Part shown: positions 35,414-48,220 of the stretch, one piece after another
How the letters are laid out: each line of letters opens with the position of its first letter
How positions within the stretch are numbered: position 1 is the first letter of the stretch
From: Cinclus cinclus
Taxonomy: Eukaryota > Chordata > Aves > Passeriformes > Cinclidae
DNA length: 64,000 nucleotides
Assembly: GCF_963662255.1 (NCBI RefSeq)
Contig: NC_085050.1
Location: 17,359,662 to 17,423,661, forward strand
Direction of reading: 5' to 3'
Notes under the pieces: generated by a model
The model's database searches: none
Seen by the model: the letters and a program-made list of their open reading frames with translations, nothing else
Told to the model about the DNA's origin: nothing
Translations under genes and position numbers: made by a program

Positions 35414-37459
35414 TGGTTTTATTGTATTAATGTTACCTAAGAGAATATGACATGCTTAACAGAAAGTTGGCTTTAGCCATTAGGTAATCTGCCACTTCAC
35501 AGAAGAGGAATTACATTGGTCCATATGTTTCCATAGGACAGAGACAGTGGGCAACAAGGAAGAGCTGGAAGAGAAAAGGACTGATGGCAACTGATTTGAG
35601 TATTCATTTCGTGGTGCCATGGACCACAAACTACTGGCTTCTGTTCTTGAAGTTTCTGTTTCTCTCTTGCCTATGATGGAAGAGAGGTATTCATCAGTTT
35701 CTAACTCTGATATTTATATTACCTTCTCTTTCCCTTTTGGATATTTTTGTACACTACAGGTATACCCCAAGTCATTATTTTGAAGACCTTAGTTGAAACA
35801 TATTTCAGCCATCCTTAAGGGTACCAAGAGATGTTTAAGACACAGATAGGTTACAGTCTGGTATAGACTAAATAAAAACAGGAGCAGGATGTTTATGCTA
35901 GGTGGAAGTGCCATGCTGTGATTCTGTGGTCACCCAGAGGTATGGCCAGACATAAAGCTCTGGATTCTTGCTTCTCATCAGTGCCCTCTTGCAGTCCTTC
36001 CTCCCATCCATACAAAAAAAAATTAAATCTGCTGAAAAAGAAATCATGTTTTCACAAAATATCCTGGGAAAAGAAACCTTAAATATAATTTTTCTTTGTT
36101 TTATATTGGTTGACCATTACATTTTTCATTTTGAAATGAGGAGGGAACCCAAGGGGTTTAGTCTGAGACTTCCAGGAGACTAATAATGGCACCTATACAT
36201 TTGGAAGCTGTTGATTGTGGCTTTCTAGTTTCAAGTGTTAAATCAGCATTATTACTTAGGAAGTTCTGGCCTCTTGACTGAGCTGCAGAAACATATGCCT
36301 CTCCATTGCATAATATTTTGGAAATGCATGCTTCATTGAAGTGTCATTGATTTTCAACTAAAGTGAAAATACCCTCATTTAATGCTTTCTTAAGAGAATT
36401 ACAAAGGATGCTGGAGAGGATTTGGATAAAGTCATTATTAATTGCACATCACAAAATTTGGATTTATATATTTTTAATGCAGAAATTATCCACAGCTCCT
36501 AAATCAAAATGCTGTTTTAAAATTATGTCTAATTTTATAAATGGAAATACCCTATTTTGTTCAAGACTTTCAAATTCCTTTGCTTTGTTCAACAAACCCC
36601 AATACTTGCTGTGAGGGGATTGCTGATTGCTTTGTCAGCAAGACCAATGATATTCAATCTTTGATTTCTGATTCATTTGCTTCTTCCTTCCCTTTGATGA
36701 TGAGAATAAACGTCTAGCTTTTCCTCTCCTTTCAAAAAAATTTCTCTCGCCTCTCACTTCCATAGTAGTGAGAGTGTTTTATGTGAAAAAACATAAAACT
36801 GCCTTTTGGACTATCTCCTCCTCTTCACTGAGCTCAGAGCTGGATAAGTACTTTACAGTCTTTCATTTAGAGAGAACAGATTTTTTTCTTTTTCTGTCAT
36901 TGACTCTGATATCATGGTGTCAGCTTTTCCTCTGACCACAATGCTCCCTAGCTTCCCTTTGGCTGTTTCCTCAAGCTTTTGCCTTGGCATTTCTCTCTGA
37001 GGTATCCTAATCTACTGCTGTTCTGGTGGACAATGGGTAGAAAGTTCTGAAACAGGTTGAACGTGAAGGAGACTGTGAGGTTATGGGGGGAACCTTGGAC
37101 CAGGGCTGAGCAGTCACAGTAAATCAGGCCTGTTGACCTTGGTGTTGGCATATAAGTTTCTGCTAGTTCCACAGGGCAAGGCCACAACTTAGTTAGGATC
37201 CCAGGTGAGTACCTTAAGTGTAAAACTCACCAAACACTATGAAAGTGGTGACAGCACCCTTGAGAGGGGTACATGGTCAGTAAAAGCAGCAGCAGCAGTC
37301 CGTTGTCAGATGTGGCAGCAACGTGACAAAAGCCAACCAAGAACAGGCCGTTTTCTAGCTGCTCCAATGTCTGTCAGCAGTCAGAGAGCCTGGCTATGCC
37401 CCAGTTTGGCCCTGGGAGCACCCACCATGGGGGCCACACTGCACTCCATGGCTTTGCTC
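35413..37459. other. Non-coding stretch
   Basis: No gene is supported. A perfect-looking donor, CAG/GTGAGT, is at 37202-37210, but I could not identify an exon ahead of it. The segment 37280-37459 is richer in GC than its surroundings and unassigned. Confidence 0.45.
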
Positions 37460-37845
37460 CCAGAGGAAGATGGTCAGAGGGCTGAAGAACCTGGCCCATG
37501 AGAAAGCACTGAAGGAGTTGGGTCCTTTCACACCATAAAAGAGAGGGATCATCACAATATTAATACAGTTCAAGGCTAGTTAAAAGGAGAACAGAGGGTC
37601 TATTTTCACAAGGAACCAAACAGAGAAGACAAGAGGCAATGGGTACAAATTGCACCAGGAGAGGATTTATCTTGGTATAAGAAAGGAATTTTTTTATGGT
37701 AAGAACAGCCATTCACTGGAATGGCCTCCCAAGAGTTCTTGAAGTCTTCAAGATGTAGGACAGGCTGTTAGACATAATCATCTAGGCTGCATTTCCCACA
37801 GAAGGATGATCATTTGAGCTCCTTTCTACCCTCTGCTAGTCTATA
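37460..37845 (+). mobile_element. CR1 LINE 3' fragment (copy 1 of cluster)
   Basis: The order of segments matches the end of avian CR1: GAAGATGGTCAGAGGGCTGA near 37468, the GGAGTTGGGTCC segment near 37514, the AGGCAATGGGTACAAATTGC segment near 37632, CACTGGAATGGCCTCC near 37714, and the terminal GATGATCATTTGAGCTCCTT near 37804. It lies on the plus strand and is truncated at the 5' end, as most CR1 copies are. No coding potential remains. The boundary with the next copy, near 37845, is approximate. Confidence 0.85.
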
Positions 37846-38064
37846 GTTCTTTGTCATGAAAAGGTGATGAGGTATTGTCACAGGCTGCCCAGAGAAGCTG
37901 TAGCATATTCTTCTCCATTCCTGGAAGAGTTCAATATCAGGTTTAAGGGGTCTCAGAGCAATCTTGTCTAATGAGAGGTCTGCCTGTCTGTTGCAGAGGG
38001 GTGGAACAAGACAATCTTTAAGGGCCCTTCCCACCAAACTATTCTATGAGTCTATGAATCTATG
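37846..38064 (+). mobile_element. CR1 LINE 3' end with octamer tail (copy 2)
   Basis: It reads CACAGGCTGCCCAGAGAAGC near 37881, then the short segment ending in AATCTTTAAGGGCCCTTCCC near 38013. It closes with three copies of the CR1 terminal octamer, ATTCTATG, AGTCTATG and AATCTATG, at 38041-38064. CR1 is known to end in such octamers rather than poly-A. It has the same orientation as copy 1 and abuts it, so these are two insertions and not one duplicated end. Confidence 0.92.
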
Positions 38065-38238
38065 ATAAGAAATTGATTATCTTTGTCTCTCAACACCATC
38101 AAACTCAGTGACAAACAAACCTGTCAAAAGTCACATCATGTCTTCCTGGGAATTATTTAAATCAAACCAAGGTGGATACCAAATGGGAGAAATGCACTAC
38201 CAGCACATCTGTTCAAAGGTGGAGAAGGGAGACTCTGT

Positions 38239-38765
38239 GAAATCACAGAATCTTTTAAGTTGGAAAGGACCTCTGAGGTCATCAAATCAAACCTTTGACT
38301 GATCACCATGTTGCCAATTAGACATGGCTCTAAGTGTCAAGTCCAGCTGTTTCTTGAACACCTCCAGGGATGGTGACTTCATCAAAGTTTAACAACCCTC
38401 TCCATGAAGAAATTCCTCCTATGTCCAACTTGAACTTTCCCTGGTGTAGCATGAGGTTACGTTCTCTCATCCTGTCGACAATCACCTCAGAGAAGAGGCC
38501 AGCCCCCACCTTGTTACAATCTCCTCTCAGGTAGTCTGAGAGTGATAAGGTCCCCACCTGAGGCTCCTTTTCTCCAGGATACACAACCCCATCTCCTTCA
38601 GTCTCTCATACAACTTAGTCTTTAGAACCTTCACCAGCTTCATTGGTCTTCTCTGGATGTATTCCATCACTGCAAGGTTTTTCTTGAAGTGAAGGGCCCA
38701 AAACTGAATGCAAGGTTTGAGGTGCAGCCTTGCCAGTTTGGGGAACAGAGGAAACAGAGCAAACT
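38239..38765 (-). mobile_element. CR1 LINE fragment, reverse strand (copy 3)
   Basis: Read on the plus strand it begins with the reverse of a CR1 tail (AATCACAGAATC), then AAGTTGGAAAGGACCTCTGA near 38258. It continues through the characteristic AACACCTCCAGGGATGGTGA near 38357, GAAGAAATTCCTCCTATGTC near 38405 and AGAGAAGAGGCCAGCCCCCA near 38489 to the region near 38765. About 30-40 bases usual in CR1 after the GATGGTGACTTCATC segment appear to be missing. It faces copy 2, with the 3' ends 174 bp apart. Frames on the minus strand here are CR1 remnants without intact domains. Confidence 0.93.
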
Positions 38766-41700
38766 TTTCAAGGATTGGGCAGCATGTCTGAGAAAACAAG
38801 AATTAAAGCACAATGATGAGATTATAATCATTTTATGATGTTAAAACTGTTAAAGCTTGCCATATTTGGCTAAAATGTTAAAAGCAGGATTCACATGATC
38901 TGCAAAAGAATTACACTATGTTGTAGCTAATATGAATTATAAAATACCAATGGTTTAGCTAATAATAAGATCACTGACTGTGAAGTCTTGCCCACTATGC
39001 TTAATTGCTTTGAAAATGCATGGGTGTTTCCTCTGAAACACTGAGTACCGCTATGTTCTACCCAGCTCAGTAACTATGGTTTCTATAGAAAATAAAACAT
39101 GCCTCAATTCAGAAAGAGCACCTTGCCAGATTTGGGTTAGCACCGTCTCTGGACAATGAAGAGGTATAAAGGCCTGCTTTTTGTTCATGTACCTCACTGG
39201 ACAACACAAATAACAAGCTTTAGGCACAATTCTTGCACCAGGATTCATTAGCTGTGCTCCTAGAAAACCTGCTGATTTAATTCAATCTGTAGAAGTGTGA
39301 AGAAATATGTACTCACAGGTCTGCAGGTGAGGCCAAGACCAAGGGTGTATCATAGCTGATATGTTTTATAAAAATCTCTGCAGTGTGAGAAATAAAAATC
39401 TAAATATTGATTGCAAGGTTTGATCAGTTGAGCTTTTGAGAGGAAACTTCAATCTGATTTTTCATTATATTGATTTTTTTCTTGCTTTTTGAGTAATTAT
39501 TTTCAGTTATTCTTAGCTGATTGCCTCACTTTGAACTACTATCAGATATCAGATTTGGGGGGTTTTATTTAAATGTGAGAAAATATTCCATTTAAGAAGG
39601 ATTATAAACTCAGATCTGAAAGAGAAATCTTGTATGTGTCCTTCCAGGAAAAAAAGAAAACAGAAGCACTTTCTACTTTCCTGTATGGCAAGTAAGGCCA
39701 TTCAGAAGTGTGAGAAAAACTGAATATGTTTTATTATGTTCAAAGGTGCAAGATAGCTTATCAAGTCTGCAATTCATCACACGCTTTAAGTGCTATTTAC
39801 CTAGAAGTCATTTCCAAATATAGCCAGGACATTTGTAAATTTGTAATGACATAGCTTTATTGCAATAAGTATTCTGCATGATTCAGCAGGATATTGGGGA
39901 GCATATTCAAAGTTTGCAGCTATATCAGTAATGGCTGGTAAATCTGGACAGACGACCTACTGCTCCTTACTATCTTCATATCCTGTTCCTATATATTTTT
40001 TTCTCTCTTTAAAAAGAGTGCAGAAGTTGCCTTAAATGCCTCCTGAATATTGTCCTCTTGAAAAAGTCTTGTTCTGAAATCTGTGCCTGTTTCCCATTGT
40101 GCCATAGCACACCCATAAGAAGAACCTGGCTCCACCTTCTCTATAAGGTGTCTAAGGTCAACAGTAAAGAGTCCCCTTGTCTTCTCTCCTTAAGGCTGAA
40201 CACCCCAAGTTCTCAGTGTTTGTATCAAAACCTTCAGCTCCCTGAATAATTTGACTTTAGAACTTCTCAGGGTTATGAGGACAAAATATGCTAAAGTTAT
40301 TTTCATTATTATATAACTAGGATTTCTTAAATGATGCCACAGAAACTGATAAACATGATTGCGTTAACAGAATTGAAAAAAAACTTCTATTATGCTCCTC
40401 TGATTAATTACAGAGCTGAGAAAAATAGCAGTTTTAAAAAGATTTAAGGTATTTGCTTGCAAAAGCATTACTCAGAGACAGCTTTATTTTTTAAGTATGC
40501 AATTTTTCTGTCAGTCTATAATGTGGTACTTTGACTGGATAATATATCTTGAGGCTTTAAAGACTCTTGGCATGACATACTCTTTGCAACAGTAGATCTT
40601 AATAGATCCTTCTGCATTAATTCTGACTAATGAGAAGATGAATAGTTAATTAAAAATGCTTCACACAAAATTTGACACAGTAGACCACTTCAGCTTCACT
40701 GTTTTTTGCTTTGCCATAGATGAACACAACCTAATTTTCATTTTTTCCATTAGCTCACTGTGGTTGAAAAAGTTCCATTACAGTTTACCAGATCACTGAT
40801 CTATGAACTAAACAGTATTTAAATATTTCCAGATTTGATTTACTATGGTATATGATCTCCTGTGCCTTCACTGAAACCATATAGTAAAAGAGCCATTATG
40901 TGATATCTTCAGTCACTGATCTAGCAGATCATTAAGAAATTTTTCCTTCTGTATGCATTAAGCTTTACAGGCTTGATTTTTTCTCTAGCATTCTGATGGT
41001 GCTCCGCATGAGGGGAAGCACTTCGACATGGGTGGTTCTTCAAGTGCAATGTGTACTGCATGGAATCATATGCAGCAGCCCTTATCAAGTTAAAATAGGG
41101 TCTTTTCTGTCTAAAGAGAATCCTGTTTTTAGCTCCTGAATTATGCAGCTTCTGATGACTCTGCACATTTAGAAAGTGCTGGCAGGTGTGTAAGAATGCA
41201 AAATGACAAGAGATTTGAGTCATACCAGACAGGAATGTAGCCCTCCACTCTTTACTGAATTCTCAATAAGCTTCACCTGTGGGGCAAATGTCTGCTAATG
41301 TCCCATAAAAAAACAGGAAAGAACTCTAAACAGCAAGGGTAACATGACTGGTCTCAGACACCTAAAGAATTTGGATTCAATCACATCAAGATCTCAGTCA
41401 TTTGTAAGACTAATATTTTGCAACTTAGTATTTAAGGTATTTGGTCTTCAGAAGAAAAGGAATGGTCAAGTCTTTACAGAGGAATTGACAAGACTCTATA
41501 TTCCTTTAAAGAAATCCACTGTCTTTAGGGTATAATTATTACTGTGATCAGTAATGATTCCATTTTGTTTCATTCAGCCAAAAGCACATTGTCCTTTGTC
41601 CAGCTGTGCAATTTTAGGCTACTTCTTTAAAAGACAATATATTTTACAAGAGGGTTTTCTCTAAGTTTTGGAATTTCTCTGCACAAATCCTGCACAAAAA

Positions 41701-43349
41701 CAATACATTTAAGCAAGCCTTGCTATTATTTTTAAACTATCAATATTGTACTACAGAAAATGCAACAAGCTATCCTTGGTAAAAACAGTCACTTGGGATA
41801 AGACCATTTGCCATGAAAATGCAAAGTTCCATTTGCCAAAAGTGATGAATTTCAGTCTTCATGGTTTTGCACAAAAATTCAACCAAACATTTTTCCTTTC
41901 AAAATTTTGTATGGCTAGTAACAAATAGCAGGTGCTCAAAGGAAGCTGCAGGAAACCACAAAGAGGATGACTAAGAAAATACATACCCATACTAGACAAT
42001 TCTTTCTATAAAACATTGCTTAGGTCAAATGTATAGGTTAAGGGCCAAAATTTACTTCCTTTTTTGTTTAAAAATGTGTTCTATCTAGTATAACAATATT
42101 GTATAAAATATCTTTCTATAGTTTTGATGATTCTCAGTGGGATCAAATGCTCAGGTTAGATTAGGTGAGAGTTTCTTCCAAGACATTTCATCAGCTATAA
42201 AAATATTCTAGACGGAATTACCAAACTGGTAGAAATCAGAAAGAAATGAGTCATGGTAATTAACTTCCTTCAGGACTCTCTTGTGTCAGAACATAAATGT
42301 TACTCCTTCATAGATTTGCCTCAGGTATAATATTCTACCTACAGTTTATAGAAACAAATGCTCTATTAGTAAAGCAGAAATTTTGTAAATATGATGAAGG
42401 ATGCTCAAGAGAGCTGAACCCACTAGGACTGATTGTTGTACTACTTTGATGCCCAAGTTTAAGGCTGCCTATACAGCTACATTCCACTTTATTTTGAAAC
42501 TCATTAAGAAAAAGAAAAATGTCTTAGCAGCAATTTTTCCTTCCAGTAATGAAAAAATGCTACACTGGAAAACTACAGGGACACTGACCAAAGAGCAATA
42601 AAGATCAGGAGAACTTCTGAAACATTAATGATGTCCTTCTGCCAAAGCTTGTAAAAGTGTGCTAAAACTTTGGGTATTCATGAACATGGCATCTTGAGAT
42701 TTACCTCATCTCATCAACTCCCTGGGCTAAGTTTTCACTTACCCAATATTTTTCCCAGACGGGATCTCTGTAGGATTATGAGAGATAAGAGGGAAAGACA
42801 TGCATTCCTTAGCCAAGAGATAATTAAACAGAGTCATCAAGGCCAGACCTCTGGCTGGGCTGTGAAATCTACTGCCAGGTGTTGCAGATACATCTGTCTA
42901 AGTACTAACAGGATCCCTTTTATCACAATATCTAGGCATTTCACAAATATTAATGGATTTTCTCTCTGGGAAAGGACTGTTTTTCCATACTAGCATAGTA
43001 CAGGACAGAGCTGAAGAAATAACGGTCACAGAATGGGTATTTTTTGAGTTTTACATTTTGCTTTATAACTTTTTCCATTTGAATGTATTTTTTTTTCTTG
43101 TACATAGGGGAAAAAGAACCCTCAAACTCTATGAAGCTTGAAAATCTAGAGACAGCTAGTTGCTTCCCCATAGCAGACTCTTTCCTCCATTATTCTTATT
43201 TTTTAAAAAATAGAGCATTGGCAAATGGTGAACCATTTATTGATCACTCACTTCAATATATTTTTAGGTCTGCATGTCTTACATGGTGTAGTGGTAGACA
43301 GCTGTGGCCTAAATACTGAAAAACTGAAAGAAAAATATCCAGGATCTTC

Positions 43350-43350
<1 letters not shown>
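38766..43350. other. Non-coding AT-rich stretch
   Basis: No gene, RNA gene or recognisable repeat is supported. Open frames are about 110 codons or shorter and occur on both strands without domains. Confidence 0.5.
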
Positions 43351-43391
<41 letters not shown>

Positions 43392-43404
43392 TACATGCAC
43401 ACAC
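43351..43404. repeat. (CA)n microsatellite
   Basis: Pure AC dinucleotides run from 43353 to about 43387, followed by interrupted ATAC, ATGC and ACAC words to about 43404. Apparent frames on both strands through it are low-complexity TH and CV repeats. Confidence 0.95.
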
Positions 43405-46400
43405 TCATATTTACAAGAATAAACAAAAATATTAACTATAATCAAATTGTGTATTAAAAATTAAATGCATATGCAAGTTTTTGTTTGTATATAATTTAAA
43501 ATGTGGTTGTATGTAATTATGATTACACACATAGGTAAGTTTTATTCCATCTATTTCATAACATGTAAGAGTTGTCTCACATACTTTGAATAGCTTGGGT
43601 CTTCCATTCTGTAGTTCCTGGACTAAACTGAATATGATGTGCGTGAGAGAGAAACTTCTGCTTTTTATATTACTTCATCTTTTATATATTGCTGTGGGTT
43701 ATCGTCTGCACTGTGCACAAGGACAGAGATAATGGGAAAGGTGAGGAAAGACCATGGTATCTTATACATTGAGTCAGAAAATTGCATTCTTCACAAAGAT
43801 CTAAGTAAGCTTTCCTTAGACCTTGCAGACCAGTGGAGAAGAACTTGCATGCATATATGAGAGCAAGAATAGGACTCTTCCATCAGGTTTGGCATTAAAT
43901 AACCAATAACTGAAATACCACCTGTAGGACAGCAGTAAATATAAACAGCCAGGTGCTGCAGCGAAATGAAATAATTTGTTTAAATGCCTGTAACTTTGCA
44001 TTTCAGTAAATTAGTACATCATAATTAGAGATTTTCACTGAGATTGTACCAAGCATTGTGGTCTGTGAAGTTTGTTCTTGCTGACAGTGAAAGATGTCCA
44101 GGTTGCACTAGTTGCTACTGTGAATAAAATGGGGGTTTTCCGTCAGCTTCTGGTGTTCAAAAAAGAGGTGCATTTTCATGCATTTACACAGTAAAATGGA
44201 TTTGATCAGACTCCACCTCTGACATGCCAGCCTTCTCCAACAGCTAAAAAGAGAACCCAAATGGTGATAAAACAGAGCACAAGTTGTCTTTTATAAGCCA
44301 AAGAGGAGGGGTAGACAAACTTCCCTAATTCAGTAAAATCTGAATTAAAAGCCCTTTGAGGAGAAGTCGGAGCAACCTTCCGCTGTCCTTGGGAGCAGGG
44401 GGAGTCCCTCTGTCCTGGAGTCTCCCATGAATGTGCTGAGGTCACCTGTGTGATGGATGTGCTGACTTGGGACATCTCCCCACTGACAGGCGTGGCAGTT
44501 GCCAATCTCTGCCAGGTCTCACCCTCTGCACTGAGCAGGGAAGGTCAGATTACAGCACATGAAGTCTCGACTGAATACAGTAACCCATTATGTGTTTTCC
44601 TAAGCATTGTGTGCCACATGCAATGATAGCATCACATGTATCACATACAGGCAGCTGCTACTGACTGAGCAGCTTCTACTACTACTGCTAGCTGAAGGTG
44701 GAAGTTCACATATTAATTAATAATGCAACCCTTGCTACACAAATACTTCTGGTTTAATAAAATTGTTGCATCTGCATACAGAGCTAGGATGAAATTTTGA
44801 AGAAGATTCTAGATAAATTACAGAGGTTTATTAATAATTTGTTAGGTACACACTGTATATAACTGTACACATAATTATTATATTCTGGATGAGGTCTAGA
44901 TTTTTCCACTCTGTTGTTATTGATAAAATAATCTATTTGCTTTTTTGGTCTTGTACTAAGAGTTTGGTTAGACCTTGTTGGAACTTTAGAGACAATTGAA
45001 AATAAGGGGCATCTTTTCACATTTGAGTACATGTTTTACCTTACATTACACTTTTAAGTGCCTTTTTTAAAAATTCAGTTTAGAATTTGAAATTGTTTCT
45101 GGCCAGTAAATACATTTACAGTTGCTAAGCATTTCCCTAACAACTGGGAAGAAAACCCCCTATTTTAGTTCCATTTAGCTGTCAGTGAACTCCAGTGCTG
45201 ACACCAGAATAATAATGATATACTTGTGATATTGATGCATTTGAAAAGTATATGTACTTTGGACCTTGTGGCTTTTTAAAATACACTTCCCAAGATTATT
45301 TAAGTGTTTCCTGTGATGATGTAGAACACAATTGATGTTATTAAGTACTTTACCAGGTCTTTTGGGCACTGCAAGGACTTCTAGCACCAGTATTTTCTGA
45401 CTGTGTGCTGCCTCTGTGCACTCTAGTCTTTTCAAATCAGAAGTGGGAAAACAGCCCATTAAGAGCTGCATGTGCTGGGAATTACATAAAAGCCATGCTC
45501 ATTGTACTCTTGGAGGCAGAGGTAGAATCTTGATTAGTGTGTACAGATTGAGTTGTCAATTATTTATTTAAAACTTTTAATTGGTGCCAGAGAGGTTGAA
45601 GGCCTTGGCTACATTCCCCAGCAAAGCAAACACATAAAACAAAGTAAGTGTGGTTTGAAGAATATTCAGTGTTTTGAGTAGAAATATGCCTTAGTTTAGT
45701 CCTGATCTTTGATTTCCAAAGCTGTCCAATTCCAAGAGGATCAGATTGCCCACTTATCAGGCTGTTAACTGTTCTTTAGTTACTTATCCTATTTATTTAT
45801 GTATCTTTCAAGTTATTTACTGATGAAAGAATTAATACCTTCCTCATTAATACAAATATGTTAAGACCTGTGTTAGATCTAACCCTCCCCTGTGATCCAA
45901 TGACTTTGACCTGTTAGAAGCCAAATCACATCAATTTGCTGGAGCAATGCACTGGAAGATTTGGATTGCTGTAAATATTTCTTTACCCAGATATAGTGCT
46001 CCAAACTGAACAGTATAGATTAGTTTCAAAAAAATGCATGCAGTACTTGTTCGTTTCTTAACATTCTCTTCATTTGTGTGCAGAGATAACTCAGACAAAT
46101 CAGAGGCTTCCCTAATATTTTCTTCATTCAAAAAAATTCAAAATGGGATTTAAAAAGCATTTTATCAGCTAAATTAGGATTTGCCAGGGACACATTACTT
46201 ACAGATTCTTCTTCTGCACAGTCAATAATGGGGCTTTTATTATGTTCCTTGGGAAAATTTATAGCAATTTAGTGTATTTTATCGCTAACAAACTTGTTCT
46301 GCTTGTCTAGATTACTTTTTTCTCTTCACAACTTCACTCTGTTACACTTAGCTGTATCTTCCTACTTTTTACTAAACAATTTTTCTACCCTTTATAAATA

Positions 46401-47021
46401 TCTCTAAAAATCACTTAGAGATCCTTTTCAAAATAGTTTAAATATTTTTTAAATAAAACAGATGGGTCTCAAGAAGTCATCTTTCACATCTCTTAGCCAT
46501 GTGTTTTCATAAAATTTTCTGTATTAAACAGATCTGCTATTCACCTAATATGTTCTAGTCTCCTTTTTAAATTGCTTCATCTTTGCAGACAGAAGATGCA
46601 TTAATTTCTGTTCAGAGAAGTCATAAATAAAGTAATTATTCTTATGAAGTTCCTTTCATCTGTGTATCCCAGAGTTTATGATAGACATTATATAATCAAT
46701 TCCTCCTATGTCTCACTGGCAAAGGTGTGTAAGGCCCTACTGGTAAAGCTAGGGAAAAAAGCATCCCTTAGGACTATAAAGTACTATTCTGACTTGAATT
46801 TGCTCAGTTTGAAAATCCTTGAAAATCAGGCCACATTGTTTTCAAGTAGGATACAAAAAATGCAGGTCACGGAAAAGAAATTTACAGCTGGACTGTATTC
46901 TTCTTTTGTACTTCCAGATTTAAAATCAAGCAGGCACATGCTTACACATAAAAACGTGTTCATTACCCATTTTCTTCAACAGGATAGAAACACATAAACA
47001 CGTTTATGAAGTAAAAGTACA
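43405..47021. other. Non-coding stretch
   Basis: No gene is supported. A patch at about 44200-44540 is richer in GC and open for 99 codons on the minus strand, without a recognised domain (see findings). The segment 45530-45910 resembles conserved non-coding DNA in its word content. Confidence 0.45.
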
Positions 47022-47190
47022 TTAGAACCACAGGTTGATTCATTTGGAAAAGACCTCTAAGATCATGGTGTCCAACCACTAGCCCAGCACTGCCTAGCCC
47101 ATGACTAAACCATGTCCACAAGTGTAACATCTGCATGTCTTTTAAATACCTCCAGAAATGACAACTCAACCAATTCCTGATTGCACAGAT
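47022..47190 (-). mobile_element. CR1 LINE 3' fragment, reverse strand
   Basis: The plus strand reads TTTGGAAAAGACCTCTAAGA near 47045, then GTCCAACCACTAGCCCAGCA near 47070 and ATACCTCCAGAAATGACAAC near 47146. This is the reverse complement of the last 150-170 bases of a CR1 element. It is 5'-truncated and decayed, and the octamer tail is not clearly retained. Confidence 0.88.
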
Positions 47191-48194
47191 ACCTGGTATA
47201 CTAATACACACATTACTGCTACGTGAATGAAATTATAGCACTGCTTGTTCACAGAAATGTGAGTGCCAATTCATTTCTTGTTCTAGAGAGGAACTGAAAC
47301 GGATCAAAAACAATGGCTGGAAGACTCATTACAAATGTTTTTTTCATTCATAATGTAAGTGAGCCAGAAGTCTGAAAGCAAGCATTCAGAACAAAGTGGT
47401 CAAGGTTTCAAGGCTAACTGCATTAATCCTTGGTGAATGACAAGCATAAATTCTCATCACTTCTAGCTGACAAACAAAAGAAATTAGGGTGATCCATCTC
47501 TTTAAGCAAGCATTCTTCACCATCGTAATTGATGTCCTGTGGTTATTATCTTACATATTTTAAGATATACCCCTTAATTAATTAAATTTTTCAGATTTTG
47601 CTTACTTTCACTGCAATAATTCATTCTCAAAAAAGCTATGGATTTTTGACAATATAAATCAGAAACCTAAAAATGACAATTCCCTTTTCTAGCTGTCCTG
47701 AAGAATTAAACAAGCAAAATACAAAGTCCTGTCCTGAGCTCACAATTCCTGCAATTGCTTCCCATTTAAGCAGAGGTCTGTTTGCAGCATAGGGGGCTAG
47801 AAAGTCACAGCCACCTCCTACCTCATTCATTAGGTCATGGTAGTTACGTCTTGTGGTAGGGGGACCCCTTCAGTTTTGGACTGTGGGCCATCCTTGAAGA
47901 GCCTTAGCTACAGTGTGGTGATGATTTGTTGTGAGAAACTAAGGTATTTGTGAGAGAGTCAGGGCTTAACAAATGAGTTAAATGTAGCAGCAGTTATGCC
48001 ATACATTTAAAACCAGAAGACACTAAAAGATGTGTTTACAGAAATTGTATAGATATTCTATCAGCTGCAATAGAAGTGGAAGAAGACAGTTTTGAGACAC
48101 ATTTCCAGAACCATACCTAGCATCCTGCATATTAAACTCTGTTATCTAAAGGTTACTTTGTCCCATGGATTTATCACAGGCTGTATACTGGCTT

Positions 48195-48220
48195 ATAAAT
48201 AGCTAATATAAATAGCTAAT
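48195..48220. repeat. Perfect 13-bp tandem duplication
   Basis: ATAAATAGCTAAT occurs twice in direct succession with no mismatch. Confidence 0.95.

Noticed and set aside
37202..37210. Perfect donor consensus CAG/GTGAGT
   Set aside because: No preceding exon with an open phase and good acceptor could be identified. The closest acceptor gives a 30-base exon with stops in two of three phases.
38330..38799. Two minus-strand frames of 84 and 90 codons
   Set aside because: They fall inside the reverse CR1 fragment, which is untranslated 3' region and decayed coding remnant.
43248..43445. Frames with CV and TH repeats
   Set aside because: They are translations of the CA microsatellite.
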